DNA of 64,000 bases from Sipunculus nudus (taxonomy: Eukaryota; Annelida; Sipuncula; Golfingiida; Sipunculidae). The position numbers and the translations under genes are program-made. Location of the stretch: the NCBI GenBank assembly GCA_026874595.1, contig CM049307.1, positions 76,358,643 through 76,422,642 of the forward strand. Reading direction: 5' to 3'. The notes beneath the pieces are model-generated. The model made no database searches. It was not told where the DNA came from and worked only from the letters and a program-made list of their open reading frames with translations. Positions 15,501 through 25,870 of this stretch are shown here, one piece after another (position 1 is the stretch's first letter; each line of letters starts with the position of its first letter).

Positions 15501-17580
15501 TTGTATCTAGTAAATCAAAACTGCTACTGAAAAAAAAGAAATAAAATGAGTTTGAATATTTTGACTGTTTATGAGAAACAAGTGTGATTATAAGAAGTAA
15601 AATCACAGGAAACTGATAAAATGCAATTATTTGTTGTACCATTAATAGTGAAGTAAATTGTATCTGTTGTTAAAATATGTTTATATATAATAAAAATACA
15701 TTCTTATTTACTGTGCCTTGTTAATTGAAAGACATGTTTGAAAAAAAATCTTATTGTCCCAAAACAAAGTGCATAATGACCTTTAGAGAATTATACGCTT
15801 CATTTGAATTATTAAAAATATTTGAAACATTCAAGGGTAAAAAGCCCAAAGAAGTATTTAAGCAGTAGGGAAATCTTGTTTAATATCACTTATGATTGAG
15901 AGAGTATCTCTTAAAATATCATGTAAATCATAAATGAAATGTAAACATAACCAGAAAGAAACAGAGTCCCCAAAGAGGTTTTCTTTGCCAATGAGAAGAT
16001 ATTTGTGTGTTCTTTTGTTCTCTTTTTTTTCTGAGTGACAGAATTGATAAGTTTATTGCTTTGTGATTTTGTTTTGATGTAGGATTTTATCACTATTGCA
16101 TCATATTGCAGAATTACAATTGTTTGCTTTTATTGAATACATTTTCTGTTTTTTTATACATGTGTGAACTGTATCACGAAAGCATATTTCTGTTATATCA
16201 TGGAAAGATTTTGCAAGCTTTGGTTATTATTAATAGTCTGCTTCTGAGACAAGGGTGTAAGTTATACTTTATTTGTAGCACCTTTTAATTGATTGCTTCT
16301 GCTTTTGTTTGGCACTGTTTAACTGTTGCGTGTATCCATCAGGGGTGTGTACGCACAAACTAAGATCTCAGCAAACTCAAGGGACCCTCTCCTGTCAAAC
16401 AGGAACGGTAAGAACAAACACATGTGTAACACATATTGTGGTGATGGTTAACTTTGTCCTTTTTATAACATACTTTCTTTTTAGGTTCCGTCAACTTTAT
16501 ATACCATTGTTTCCACTTAATGTCATACCAGTTAGAGTTTTTTTTTAGTCATAGAAACCCTAAACCACTTCCTTAATATAGGTTTGTGAACCTGTCTACA
16601 TTTGGTGTGATAATATTGTCATAACTCTGTTTGTTATCATTATCTAAAGCCAAGAAATAGCCCTTTTTCCCTGTACTTGTGACATCTATCAGCAATGGCA
16701 AACACTAAGGGATCAAGTGTGTTACTTCTTCATAAAAAGTTTGTATTTGTTATATCTATATTATAATTGATGGTGGTGCCACCAGACTTTTGTCCAGCAA
16801 CTCCTCTGTGACCTGTTTGTTCTCTGGGGTTCTTAATAGATTTCACCATGTTTGCCTTTGTGACACCGGATGGGGTTCAGACTAGGGACCATCAACTTCC
16901 TGACCACCATGCTACATCCTACCTGTAGATTTCCAGTAGTTACTTGTTTTCCAGAGAGAGAAACTTCCCTGGCTTGTCATAAACTGTTTCATTTAATTCA
17001 TAACCATGTCTGGTTTAATATATTCATGTTTTCTTAATCTTTGCCTAATTCAATGATATGAAATTTTATACATTTATTTTAAGAAATGGATGTATTTCAA
17101 TTTGTAGAGCAGATCTGAGTTATAATATGATGTATTAATCCAAAAGAAAAGTAACCAGTTGTATAAAATACTGGAGAAAAGCAATATTAATCATTATTTG
17201 ATACAAATTAATAAATTAAAATTTGGCATTGAGACCATTTCTTTATTTTATTATGTGTTGTGTGACAGAATTTCATTCATTGATTCATTCATCAGCACAT
17301 GCATTAAATAACATGCATAATTTAAGTGATATATTGACCCCTGAGTGGCTTCTATCTTGATGAGGACAATAGTTTGTCTTGAGACAAACTTGGACTCTTT
17401 GTTCAGTTCAATAGTAAGTTTATGTGATATGGTAATTAAGTGTTATAAAATATGAAAAAAAATATAAAAAAGTCTATGTTGTGAGATGTATATCTGTTTG
17501 AGGTATTTTGTTGTGTTTTTGCAGGGGAATCCAGAGCCATAATAACCCCAGGAAGAATTCGCCCCAAGTCTGCCAAATAA
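549..17580 (+). CDS. VWA3A: VWA domain-containing protein 3A-like gene, 5'-incomplete, 21 exons
   Basis: Joined exons give 852 codons and a TAA stop with no frame break. Exons: 549-687, 1359-1462, 2868-3043, 3399-3518, 4000-4074, 4580-4674, 5237-5482, 5904-6016, 6951-7076, 7515-7617, 8143-8256, 9273-9370, 10324-10442, 10926-11068, 11624-11768, 12350-12494, 13061-13212, 13733-13859, 15230-15327, 16343-16407, 17525-17580. All introns are GT-AG. Numbering from the first visible residue, the product has a leading domain (1-139), a first VWA domain (about 140-300), a basic Ser/Pro-rich linker (about 320-470), a helical segment (about 510-590) and a second VWA domain (about 600-770) with D609-T-S-G-S613. 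Two VWA domains favour VWA3A over VWA3B, which has one. Human VWA3A is roughly 1,180 residues, so about 300 are missing here. There is no signal peptide or membrane segment in the visible part, consistent with an intracellular protein. The function of this family is poorly defined and I do not assign one. Confidence 0.85.
3399..5482 (+). other. First VWA domain (exons 4-7) of the VWA3A-like gene
   Basis: The domain opens in exon 4 with the strand VVIVVDLSISS, which supplies the DxSxS part of a metal-ion-dependent adhesion site (D146, S148, S150 in window numbering). Exons 5 and 6 carry FGSDVHMWKP and a GSRNFLKAF segment. Exon 7 carries LYLFTSGIPDQ, the position where a complete MIDAS has T-D-G. 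Here the aspartate is serine (S246), so metal binding at this domain is probably weakened or lost. Exon phases are continuous across all four exons. Confidence 0.75.
3743..3850. repeat. Degenerate TTA/TAT microsatellite in an intron
   Basis: A run dominated by TTATTATTATTA and related triplets lies in intron 4 of the VWA3A-like gene, between exons at 3399-3518 and 4000-4074. It is a simple-sequence tract with no visible function. Confidence 0.6.
5620..5800. repeat. Dispersed-repeat remnant with AGGTCA half-sites (intron)
   Basis: Intron 7 carries AATAGGTCACAAGGTCAAAG followed by TTCGAGGTCACAGGA, a style of AGGTCA-rich repeat that recurs elsewhere in this window (21567-21714, 61915-62830). 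It resembles degraded interspersed repeats more than a regulatory element. The boundaries are approximate. Confidence 0.35.
6951..9370 (+). other. Low-complexity linker exons 9-12 of the VWA3A-like gene
   Basis: Four exons (6951-7076, 7515-7617, 8143-8256, 9273-9370) encode a Pro/Ser/Lys-rich stretch between the two VWA domains, including LPPAPVMKALPAPKH, SRPSSASRL and KRPQSAKDP. It looks unstructured. The RPQSAK motif reappears as RPKSAK at the very C-terminus of the protein. Introns here are ordinary apart from a C14 run at 8731-8744. Confidence 0.7.
8731..8744. repeat. Poly-C tract (14 C)
   Basis: An uninterrupted run of 14 cytosines lies in the intron between exons 8143-8256 and 9273-9370. 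Length polymorphism and sequencing error are both likely here. Confidence 0.9.
11624..13859 (+). other. Second VWA domain (exons 15-18) of the VWA3A-like gene
   Basis: Exon 15 gives KCAILIDTSGSMEAHMDE, an intact DxSxS MIDAS motif. Exon 16 continues with FNLISFSNKSE and ends with HGNTCTLEALK, which supplies the MIDAS threonine (T680 or T682). Exon 17 gives DLDAIYLLTDGKPDSST with the third MIDAS aspartate (D703). Exon 18 closes with TANNFLKMMAKETSGRYHR. All three MIDAS elements are present, so this domain should bind a divalent cation, unlike the first one. Confidence 0.85.
13515..13620. repeat. AT-rich minisatellite (ATAATTCAGT-like units)
   Basis: Short imperfect units (TATAATTCAGTATAATTCAG, then ATAATATAATATAATG) are iterated just upstream of exon 18 of the VWA3A-like gene. 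It is a local tandem repeat with no coding content. Confidence 0.5.
14642..14880 (+). repeat. tRNA-derived SINE, copy 1
   Basis: The 5' part resembles a tRNA, with an A-box-like region (GGACAGTCAAGGGGTAAAAC) and a B-box-like GGGTTCTATCCCC at 14698-14710. It is followed by a body (CTGATGGTTTTCTCCCGG) and a tail (TTAGTTAAATAACTATTTG, then a CCATGGAAAATAAA end). The body and tail are shared with the copy at 53180-53405. It lies in the intron between exons 18 and 19 of the VWA3A-like gene. Confidence 0.6.
14886..14995 (+). repeat. tRNA-like repeat of a second type (SINE head)
   Basis: An A-box-like stretch (TAGCGAAGCGGTTGGTGCG, around 14922-14940) and a clean B box (GGTTCGAATCC, 14965-14975) lie at tRNA-like spacing. 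The flanks do not pair into an acceptor stem, so it is probably a SINE head or tRNA pseudogene. It begins about five bases after the preceding SINE ends. Confidence 0.5.
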
Positions 17581-17661
17581 ACGTCAAACCAGCGTGGGAG
17601 GAAGCGTGATATATTATATTAATAGTTCTAATTGATTCATTACATTCAAGCATTAATAAAA
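17581..17661 (+). other. 3' UTR and possible poly(A) signal of the VWA3A-like gene
   Basis: The stop codon ends at 17580 after the C-terminal residues GRIRPKSAK. An AATAAA hexamer at 17655-17660 is the first good polyadenylation signal downstream. A longer UTR cannot be excluded, since the following sequence is unremarkable and more AATAAA hexamers occur later (for example near 18445). Confidence 0.4.
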
Positions 17662-19211
17662 TACATAAACCAGGAAATGTTACAAATCAGCAAACATCAG
17701 TAAATTTCAGCAAACATCAATTATCCAGCAGTGATGATTAAAACTACTATCTCAGCTATGGCACAATTGTGCAAGCACTCCAAGAAAACACAGAAACCAG
17801 GATGAAGGATAAACATCATTTAATGATGACAAATATATGAAAAGCAGATCTTGTAAACTGTAGTATTTCAATAGATAAATAATGTGGTGTCCTGACATTG
17901 ATGAAATAATTTTGGTTTCCCAGATCTGCAATGCAACAAGAGTTGTTTCCCCAAGAAAAATATAAAATAAATATAACAGTCACTTGAAAATAATATCAGT
18001 TTTAAGAAGCAAGAAACATTTGTTGACCTGATGTATTATGCGAAGGAGTTATTCAGTGATTTGCTATTTATTTTTTTGGCATTTCCTACCTCTGTCCAAC
18101 ACAAGCTTAAGTGACCGGTGGTATTGGATGTTAATCTGCATCAGGCTCATGTGACTGCTAGTTCCATCTGTAACTATCTGTCCTTTATTTAATGGATTAG
18201 AATAAGATGATGACCACTTTTTCCAAAAGTGGGTGCTCTCATAGAGATAACTGAAAAGTGACTAGATTTTATGTTGTATTTGCTTGAAAGAAATCATCCA
18301 AGGTACCAAGAGAATCATTTGTTAAATGCAAGACCAACAAGAAAGAAAAGCAAGCAATTTATTTATGCCTCTGTGTGAGTGATATGAGTCTTCCTAGCTG
18401 TAATATCTCAGGAACTCGTGTGTTTATCAGCTGGAAGGACCAAATAAAAGTGAAACAGTGATATCATTTAGCATTTATCTCATGTTCAAATATTTCTCAA
18501 AGCTTTAATGTACAGGTAAATAGACCTTATCTGCAGCATTTAGTTTTGAAATTAAAGTAGGTATGTTACATAATTGTTACTTGTGTGCATAAACTTGTAT
18601 AAATATTACTCAGTGTTATACATGTGTATGATTGAAATGCATAATTTGTGATCTTTTTTATGTGATAACTAGGATATTTTTGTCATTTATATATTGATAT
18701 ATTGAGATGTATAATATACAACCAATCTTGTTATGAAGGAGACTTGGTCTAAATCACATAATTTTTAATATGAGAATGATATATTTCATTGACTTGCACT
18801 ACCACTCTGTACAGTTGTATCCAAACTTTTGTTTTATTGTATCTTGTCTAGCTTTGGTTTTTGCAGACAGCAAATTGTTCCTAGCCCTGTTCTACCCACT
18901 TTCTCATCGATCGATATAATTCAATTATTCATTTATGTAAACTGCTCAATTCCTCAATTTTTTAAGTGACCTCTGACCTCCAAGCTAACCTGATCAGTGC
19001 TACTGTCCTGAATACTGTGCACAAATAACTTTTTTTTTAGGTTTGACCCTTATTACCTTTTTTGAACGAATGTTTTAACTTAATATATGGAAATGTTTCA
19101 TTGTTGATATTACAGACCTATACACTCCATGTCAGTTGTAGGCAACAGGTGTCGCTTGTAAGATAGTAATGGTCTATTTACATGTTGCTAGAATTCTGCA
19201 TTCTAAGCAAT

Positions 19212-19512
19212 GCAAGCCTCCGCCATGTGTTGGTCCCTATTGTAGGATTCTCCCAAAACCATATTTGCATTCATTTATTCGGAACATTCCAAGGTTCATT
19301 CGTGCACAAGTGACTACATTTGTGAATAATCCTTGACGTCCCTGAATCTGGACCATGTGCTGGATCCACACCAAAATATAATCAATTTTTATTGGCTCAT
19401 TCCCGAAATGCCCTGAAAATTTCATGTGATTTCGTTCAGGATTGCGCACAATCACAAACACACACACAAATAGGGATGAACACACACCCTCCTGGCTGAG
19501 GCAGTAACCACC
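19212..19512. repeat. Dispersed repeat with inverted CCTCCGCCA / TGGCTGAGG ends
   Basis: The stretch begins with AAGCCTCCGCCATGTG and ends with CCCTCCTGGCTGAGGCAGTA, forming imperfect inverted ends. The interior has CTGGATCCACACCAAAAT and ends in a CACACACA run. This resembles a widespread animal repeat family with GGCGGAGG ends. A shorter relative lies at 59835-59996. Class assignment is uncertain. Confidence 0.45.
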
Positions 19513-19559
19513 TTTCATTGGGATTCCTTTTACCATTTTTTTAATTAAGAGCATATGTA

Positions 19560-19915
19560 TTCTTTGCATACAGCTTATTGCTCACCTACATGTAGCTGCT
19601 TCGTTTCGACATAAGATTGACTACCTATATTTCTATGTTATGTTTATTTATGGTAACATATAAATGTCAAGCTAATGAAAACTCCGCCCAGTCGCAGCTG
19701 GCAGGTGATGTCGCTTGTGAGATGTAAAATATATATTCATAGTCACCGACTCAGAACCACCATGCATTCACAGGGATTCCATTTTTTATTTTTATTCAGT
19801 TTGTATAACATATATAATATATGCAGCTTTTTGCTCGTCAACATGTAGCATCTTTAAACTGCTTCGTTTCGACCTATAGGTGACTACCTACATGTATATT
19901 TCTACATGAAACTTC
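19560..19915. repeat. Imperfect local duplication (~260-bp spacing)
   Basis: The sequence ATGTAGC...GCTTCGTTTCGAC followed by TGACTACCTA occurs at about 19589-19630 and again at about 19842-19892. A GTCGCTTGTRAGAT segment similarly occurs near 19152 and 19711. The block looks like an old tandem or segmental duplication with divergence. Confidence 0.5.
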
Positions 19916-21566
19916 TATGTTTAACAGTGTTATGTGTTATATCATAGTAAAAAGTAACATCCATCCATTAATTTCACAAGTTGAGAACTAATTTTATTTG
20001 TGCCAAAGATATTAATTTGCATATTCAGTGTTTTACAAAATGTTCACCATTATTCCACGGAAACTAACCAGTCTGTTTTACATCGTCACTCACAAGACAT
20101 ATTTATGGGGACATATCGATGTCAAGATAATATGTATATTTGTGCAATTTATAATTATACAATTTTATCATAAATGTTACATTTCCCGTTATATAAAATA
20201 TTTCTGATACAAATAAAATGTTCCTAAGATTATATGCCTCTTTTTTTTTTCTTTTCGAGTGGAAAATATATACGTGTTTACCATCAGTCATTGGTTAATA
20301 AATAAGCTCTAAAACTACTGCAGCTATCATCACAGTATTTGTGGACGTATTAATTTTTTACTCCTGTGAAAAGCCTACGGGAGTGCTACCTATTTTGATA
20401 TACCTAAAAGCCAGGGCAGATAACACACTCGCCCTTTTTCCAAGATCAAACGTTTTCCCCAAGTGCTCCCCATGTTATGTTGAACACATCTTCAGTTGAA
20501 GGGAATTAAATGTAATGAGAATTAAATGTGAAATAGGTCACTTATTATGCAAAAAGTGATGCGTTTCCAAACAGTTTTTATTGTCCTTAACCAAATTTAA
20601 CGAGATGGTCATTAGCTGTGAATATTGCACATCTATCGTGTGACCGATCTCCAGTTACAAGAGACCAAGGGGTCTGTACCTGTCTACTGGAAATGACGGA
20701 ATAACAATCTTACAAACGTGTACAGGCAAATCTAAGACCTCTACCAGACCTTGAGAAGAGTCCATGGACAGATGATTGACAGAGGATTATTGCTTTAGCT
20801 CAGTTGACCTTTTCAGCTGATCTAAAATATTAGTTTTTGATTTCATGAATAATGCTTATAGATATGCACAAGTATTGTACAGAGTGCCGAAGTATATAGA
20901 TATAATATCAAAAGATTTTAAGCATAAAACGATTTTTTTCGTTAACAACTGCAACTACATGGAAACTAAAAATAATTATACACTTGAAACAAAGGAAAGC
21001 GTGTTTGTTCTATTGAATCTTCAATGCATAAACTTTTAGGTCATTTTAACGACTATCTCAAACGACCATCTTTTTGTTAATTTCTGCATTAACTAGATCT
21101 GCGGCAGATTTTGATACATGGTCCTTCGATTTATTCAATAATTCTTCAGAAAAAATGTACAGAATGAATTCCGCATATATTAGACCTGTTGTAGCTAGGT
21201 GGCTGCGGTGACACGTACTTGTTGCGTATTTTTCTTTATATTTGCAACATATATATACTCTAACAACATAAACTCTTATGAAGAAAAAAATAAAACATTT
21301 GCGAGTTACAGACAGACAAACAAAGCGGAAAACAGATCGACCTACAAGCATGAGGCATACAGAGGAAAAAAGGTGAGATTTAATATATCCCTCTGTCATG
21401 ACTATGCATTTCCCAAATATCATTTAACACATGGAAAATATATACAAAAAAGAAAAACGATCTGTTTTGGGAGCTTTTTAAGAAACAAATAAATGACGAT
21501 CGACTGAATATTTTACTCTCCTGGGTTAATCAATAGCCTATGTTTCCGTCTGTGACCTTGAACAGT

Positions 21567-21714
21567 GCGTCAAGGTCATCCATTTTCAAACTTAACCCTT
21601 CATAAAAAATGCATCAGTGGTGTGAGTAGAGTTGGAAAAATTGGGTCAAGGTCATCCATATTCGAACTTACCTTGCCATCCGGAAGATGTTTCAATGTTG
21701 TAAGTAGGGTGAAA
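21567..21714. repeat. Two ~76-bp units containing GTCAAGGTCATCCAT
   Basis: The unit that starts GTCAAGGTCATCCATTTTC at about 21568 repeats as GTCAAGGTCATCCATATTCG at about 21644. Each is followed by an AACTTA segment and a GTRAGTAG segment. It is a short tandem repeat related in style to the TCAAGGTCA-bearing repeats near 62 kb. Confidence 0.6.
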
Positions 21715-23092
21715 GTGTATCACTGTGTTTGTAAATTATTGCACTAAACCCATTTCTGTATGCCCAACATAAAGCAGGTGAGCAAGACGTGAAAAAAAAT
21801 CGAATAGTGCTAGCCTCAGAATAAAAGCCAAATGCCGTTGATCATTGGTGTTATGTCAAAACATGGTGTAGAAAATACCTTTATCATCCCGCTTTTTATC
21901 AAGTTCTAATACGCAATTTTCCGAGTTGCCATGGTGATTGAGCTCCCGAAGCTGCTTGGTGCATCATTAACTCCATGGATTTCTGCCATGAAGTGTAAGG
22001 TCGAGGCTCCCTGAAAGGCTTAAAGGATTATGTCAACAATATCACAAAATCCACAATGTTATGAAAGTGTCGTCTTTTACACAGCTGTAACCAGATCGTG
22101 CATAAAATATGTCAACAGTTATATCTAATTAATTTCTAAATTAATGTGTAATTAATATTAATATGTGTGTAACAAAATAATACACGTGCATACCTGTGTG
22201 TTTATTTCACGCCACGTGTTTATTTATTAATTTGTAATTAATATTAATAAAGAATTGATAAAATAGAATGTACTCAGACACCGCATAAACATCCGCTTAC
22301 ATTCTGAATTACGATATCTGGAATACCACGTATTAGGAAATTGATCGAATTTGGCTGTGCACTACATAAGCGCATGAAATCACGAATCCAAAACTGAAAG
22401 AAATATATGTCACCATTTTATAACTCGATCGTTGGATCCAAAGTCATCTCTGTGTGCATAATAAAGACGTGCACTTCTTCTAATGAATGACGGTCCCGCC
22501 TTCGGCGTGGATAGACATATGGCCCAATTTAGTATTGGTAAGAAATTCAAACTCTATATCATGATGATCCCGATTACCTCCAAAATGTAATGGGTTGTTT
22601 CTCGGATATTATCCGTTCATAACCTGTTGAGAATAATTGCAGACACTCAAACCGACCAACTCGCCAACTAATGAATGGCGACGAAATCTACTGAATACTT
22701 ACCCGAGGGTTCAGAACATAGGAACATTGAACATCCATCCCTTTGTCATATTTTCTTCAAGTTTGGTTTAGTCCAATACATCTTGTTTTGCCGAAACGTC
22801 CATCCAAATTCGATTTTTACTGATTATTCTGTTGCTGTTAGTGTCAGCAATATTAGTGCAAAGTCAGTACTGCTACTATTAGTTAAAGTTGGAAATAAAA
22901 TGCGTGATATATCTGCTTTTTTGCTTTTCTGGGAACCTTTTAATTATGAAAACAGTATTTCTCTGGGCACTGCATGTTTTTTTTTATCCTTGCGATTCTT
23001 TTGTTGGTCTTCCTACCAAAATAATCTTCCTCGGCAGGTTCTACGTATACAGGTCATATTAACTTTTATTTATTGAACGGCTTGGCGCCGCC

Positions 23093-23158
23093 TAAACTGT
23101 TGTAACAAAAGGATGGAAGAATGCATAAACTGTTGTAACAAAAGGATGGAAGAATGCA
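23093..23158. repeat. Perfect 33-bp tandem duplication
   Basis: A 33-bp unit (23093-23125, beginning TAAACTGTTGTAACAAAAGG) is followed at once by an identical copy (23126-23158). The exact identity indicates a recent duplication. Confidence 0.95.
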
Positions 23159-24123
23159 GATGCCATGTTGAATGGATGGTCTATTTTTCGTTTTGTCGGT
23201 CAAGATTTCGGGCGGTTGTAGCCTTTTGTTGTTTTACGATCCTGATGTTTCCCTTTCCTTTCTTTTTATATCTCTTTTGCCATATATACTTTTATGAATA
23301 TATGGTTGCTTGCTAAGAATACTTGAGTTACTATTCAATTAGGATCTTGGCTTTCCTGTCTTGTAAAGAATATGGATTGATTGGATTAACCGTTCCAACT
23401 CTCGGTTTTCCCAGTGTCTCTTATGTCACTTCCTTTGTTATCGGCCAAGCCAGAGAGGCAATAAATAGAAGTATTGACTCTTGTACATGAACCATTTTCA
23501 GACTACACGCAGACAGCTGAACAGCCTGTTCTAGCAACATTAAATTACTACACCTTTTCATTTCTAGATAATAATAACTTAACCGACATTCATATCAGAT
23601 TTATAATAATGTTATTTTTTGTATTGCCCTAACCCGACATCGCATCGCTATATTTGTTTGGAATTTAGATATACATAACCAGAAACAGACCGACAAACTG
23701 ACAGACCGACAAACAACGAAACAGCGTGGAAACTTGAAACACCTTTTACAATTAAGTGTATGTTAGAGGATTTTGCGCATAATGACACTATTACTAGTGT
23801 GAAGTTGGATTGCATGGGTTTTATGGATTTATATAATACCAGATCATCCTGAAGTAATACCCCTCCTGTCAGCAGCACCTGGACATGTGATCTACAGAGC
23901 TTTGTCGCGTAAACTACAAGCTCTATATATTGATTATCTTTAACTGCATGGTGTCGGCTGAATGCCCCTTTTGAGTTCAGCCGGTTAATGATTATAAGCC
24001 ATGCCTGTCCCCTTTCAGGTTATGTCCATGATAATATGAAATCGATTTCGTATAATCACCAGAGTTACGTGAACCTGATTTCAAGTTACCCCCACACTGT
24101 TCAAATTATTGGTTGACTAGCTC

Positions 24124-24147
24124 ATAAACCCGGTATACCGGGCTTAT
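24124..24147. repeat. Palindrome centred on CCCGGTATACCGGG
   Basis: The 14-bp core at 24129-24142 is a perfect palindrome. It extends to ATAA on the left and TTAT on the right with one mismatched pair, so a 24-bp near-perfect hairpin is possible. It may mark the edge of an unidentified repeat. Confidence 0.7.
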
Positions 24148-25048
24148 TACAGGGGTTGGGGAGATATATTACCTGAGATGTGGAATGTTGGCTCATTATT
24201 AATTAAAAAATTTAACAGAAAATATAGGTTTTCAGTGGATATATTTTTTTTACATATATTTTGTGGGGCTGTCCTCGTGGCAAGAAATTCATACCCCAGT
24301 ATGTTTACCTTGAAGACCCGGTCAGTGATGATGTTTACATTGCGAACCGGAATGAGACGCGGGGCATTCAGGTTTTCGATGATATTTGACTGGATTCTAT
24401 CTTTGGACGTATAAAGATTAGGTTGATTTGAGCAACACATGAAAGATTTATTAACTGTACGTCGCAAGGAAACTGTTCCTGAAGAAAGAAACAGAATTAT
24501 GCATACCTCGTAAGTAGCAGAAGCGGAACCAACGGGACTCCATACAGAGGGTCCGTATCCCATTTTTAGCCACCGCAACTTTTTTTTTCATCGTATCAGA
24601 CAAATTTTGAGAACTTAAACCCCCGACACCACTCCTTCCCACCCCACGTCTGTTCCTGAAACTGGGACCTTGAATTAGGTGTTGTCATTAATCCTCCTGG
24701 GTTGAACTCTCCATTTCATACAGCGAGAAACGTGTTTTTCTCTTTTACTAAAATCCCTCAGTGAAAGCAAGTGTGGGTGAGGTTGAATGACCACGATGCA
24801 CGCATTCCGGTCATTGCCGAAGGCAGTTCGGCTGTGCTCGGTCAAACCTACGTGCAAGTAAGTAAAAACGAAAAAATCACTCAAAATTATATTTACATCA
24901 AAAATGATTTATTCTCATATCGCCTATGTCACTGCGGGGATAAAAACCTTTAAAAGGATGTATGACACATGCACCATTGTGCACAACGCGGTTTTAGAGA
25001 ACATTGCGAACAGACGCGAACCGAATCCTTTTATAAGTATTAGATGAG

Positions 25049-25646
25049 ACTTAAAGTAGCGTCGTTGACCCTCTGGCATTACGACCAGATTACTGGCGCC
25101 AGAGTGTCATTACTACTTCTGAGGATCGCATGATAAGGCCTTATGAAGATGCAAATATTTTCGTCATTTCTGACAACGCTTCATGGGCTACAGGTACACT
25201 GTCGATCAACATAAACCAGCCCATTCGTTAGCATTTTTTGTGTACTTTCTAATAATATCAAATATGAGCGAGAAAAGTTCCTTATTAACCCAGCACATTG
25301 GTAAACTCCTCGACATGTTCGTTGAATTTATGACCGCATATACACAAGCATGGCTCGCACGGGTTACAGGACGCAGGCAACGTGCAGGCGACACAGGAAA
25401 TAACCCATGTCCATGGAGACGGTGTTTCAGTTTGGGTTGCGAGCTCACATATATACTATTGTGTTTATTCACTATTTTAAGCATAATATTGAGATTATGG
25501 GCCGTTTACCACAATATGAATGCAACCAGATGCAAGACCACTGCGATACATTCCTCCATATTACTAATATCACGACTCGAGTAGGCTTATACCAGTCCAA
25601 TTATCCGATTGCCTACTGAGTCGGGTTGTCACGGCTAGACTTAAAG
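25049..25646. mobile_element. 582-bp non-autonomous DNA transposon (hAT-like MITE), copy 1
   Basis: The element at 25057-25638 is flanked by identical 8-bp direct repeats ACTTAAAG (25049-25056 and 25639-25646). Its ends are TAGCGTCGTTGACCC and, inverted, TAGCCGTGACAACCC, an imperfect terminal inverted repeat. An 8-bp duplication points to the hAT superfamily, though the ends are not a classic hAT match. Near the left end is CTCTGGC...GCCAGAG with an inner palindrome CTGGCGCCAG. It encodes no transposase. A very similar second copy lies at 55221-55807. Confidence 0.8.
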
Positions 25647-25652
25647 CTATTG

Positions 25653-25870
25653 TTCAAATCCACTTGCATGGCGGCTAGCTGTTGTGCATGTCAACTTATC
25701 CCACGTGCGGCGTGCGTTTCCTTTGTTCTAACTGTACTTCAAATCCACTTGCATGACAGCTAGCTGCATGTTGTGCAATTCCACTTGTCCCACGTGCGGC
25801 GTCCATTTCCTTTGTACTAACTGTATATACATTCAAATCTAGCTATTGTGCAAGTGACTTGCATGACAGT
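25653..25870. repeat. Minisatellite, ~85-94-bp units, 2.4 copies
   Basis: Units beginning TTCAAATCCACTTGCATG start at 25653 and 25738, with a partial third at 25832. They share TCCCACGTGCGGCGT and a TTTCCTTTG segment. The array starts six bases after the right target duplication of the adjacent MITE. Confidence 0.8.

Larger units (their letters stand above)
17662..25048. other. Intergenic region, repeats only
   Basis: No host exon with convincing splice sites or conserved protein was found between the end of the VWA3A-like gene and the MITE at 25049. The region is AT-rich and contains repeat fragments listed separately. The open frames up to 143 codons here (for example 22675-23076 and 24147-24578) match no family I recognise. 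Confidence 0.5.

Noticed and set aside
22675-23076. 133-codon open frame as a gene
   Set aside because: The composition is typical of AT-rich noncoding DNA, and no motif, splice support or recognisable family was found.
24147-24578. 143-codon open frame on the - strand
   Set aside because: No domain recognised. It lies next to a palindrome and is more likely repeat-derived or chance.
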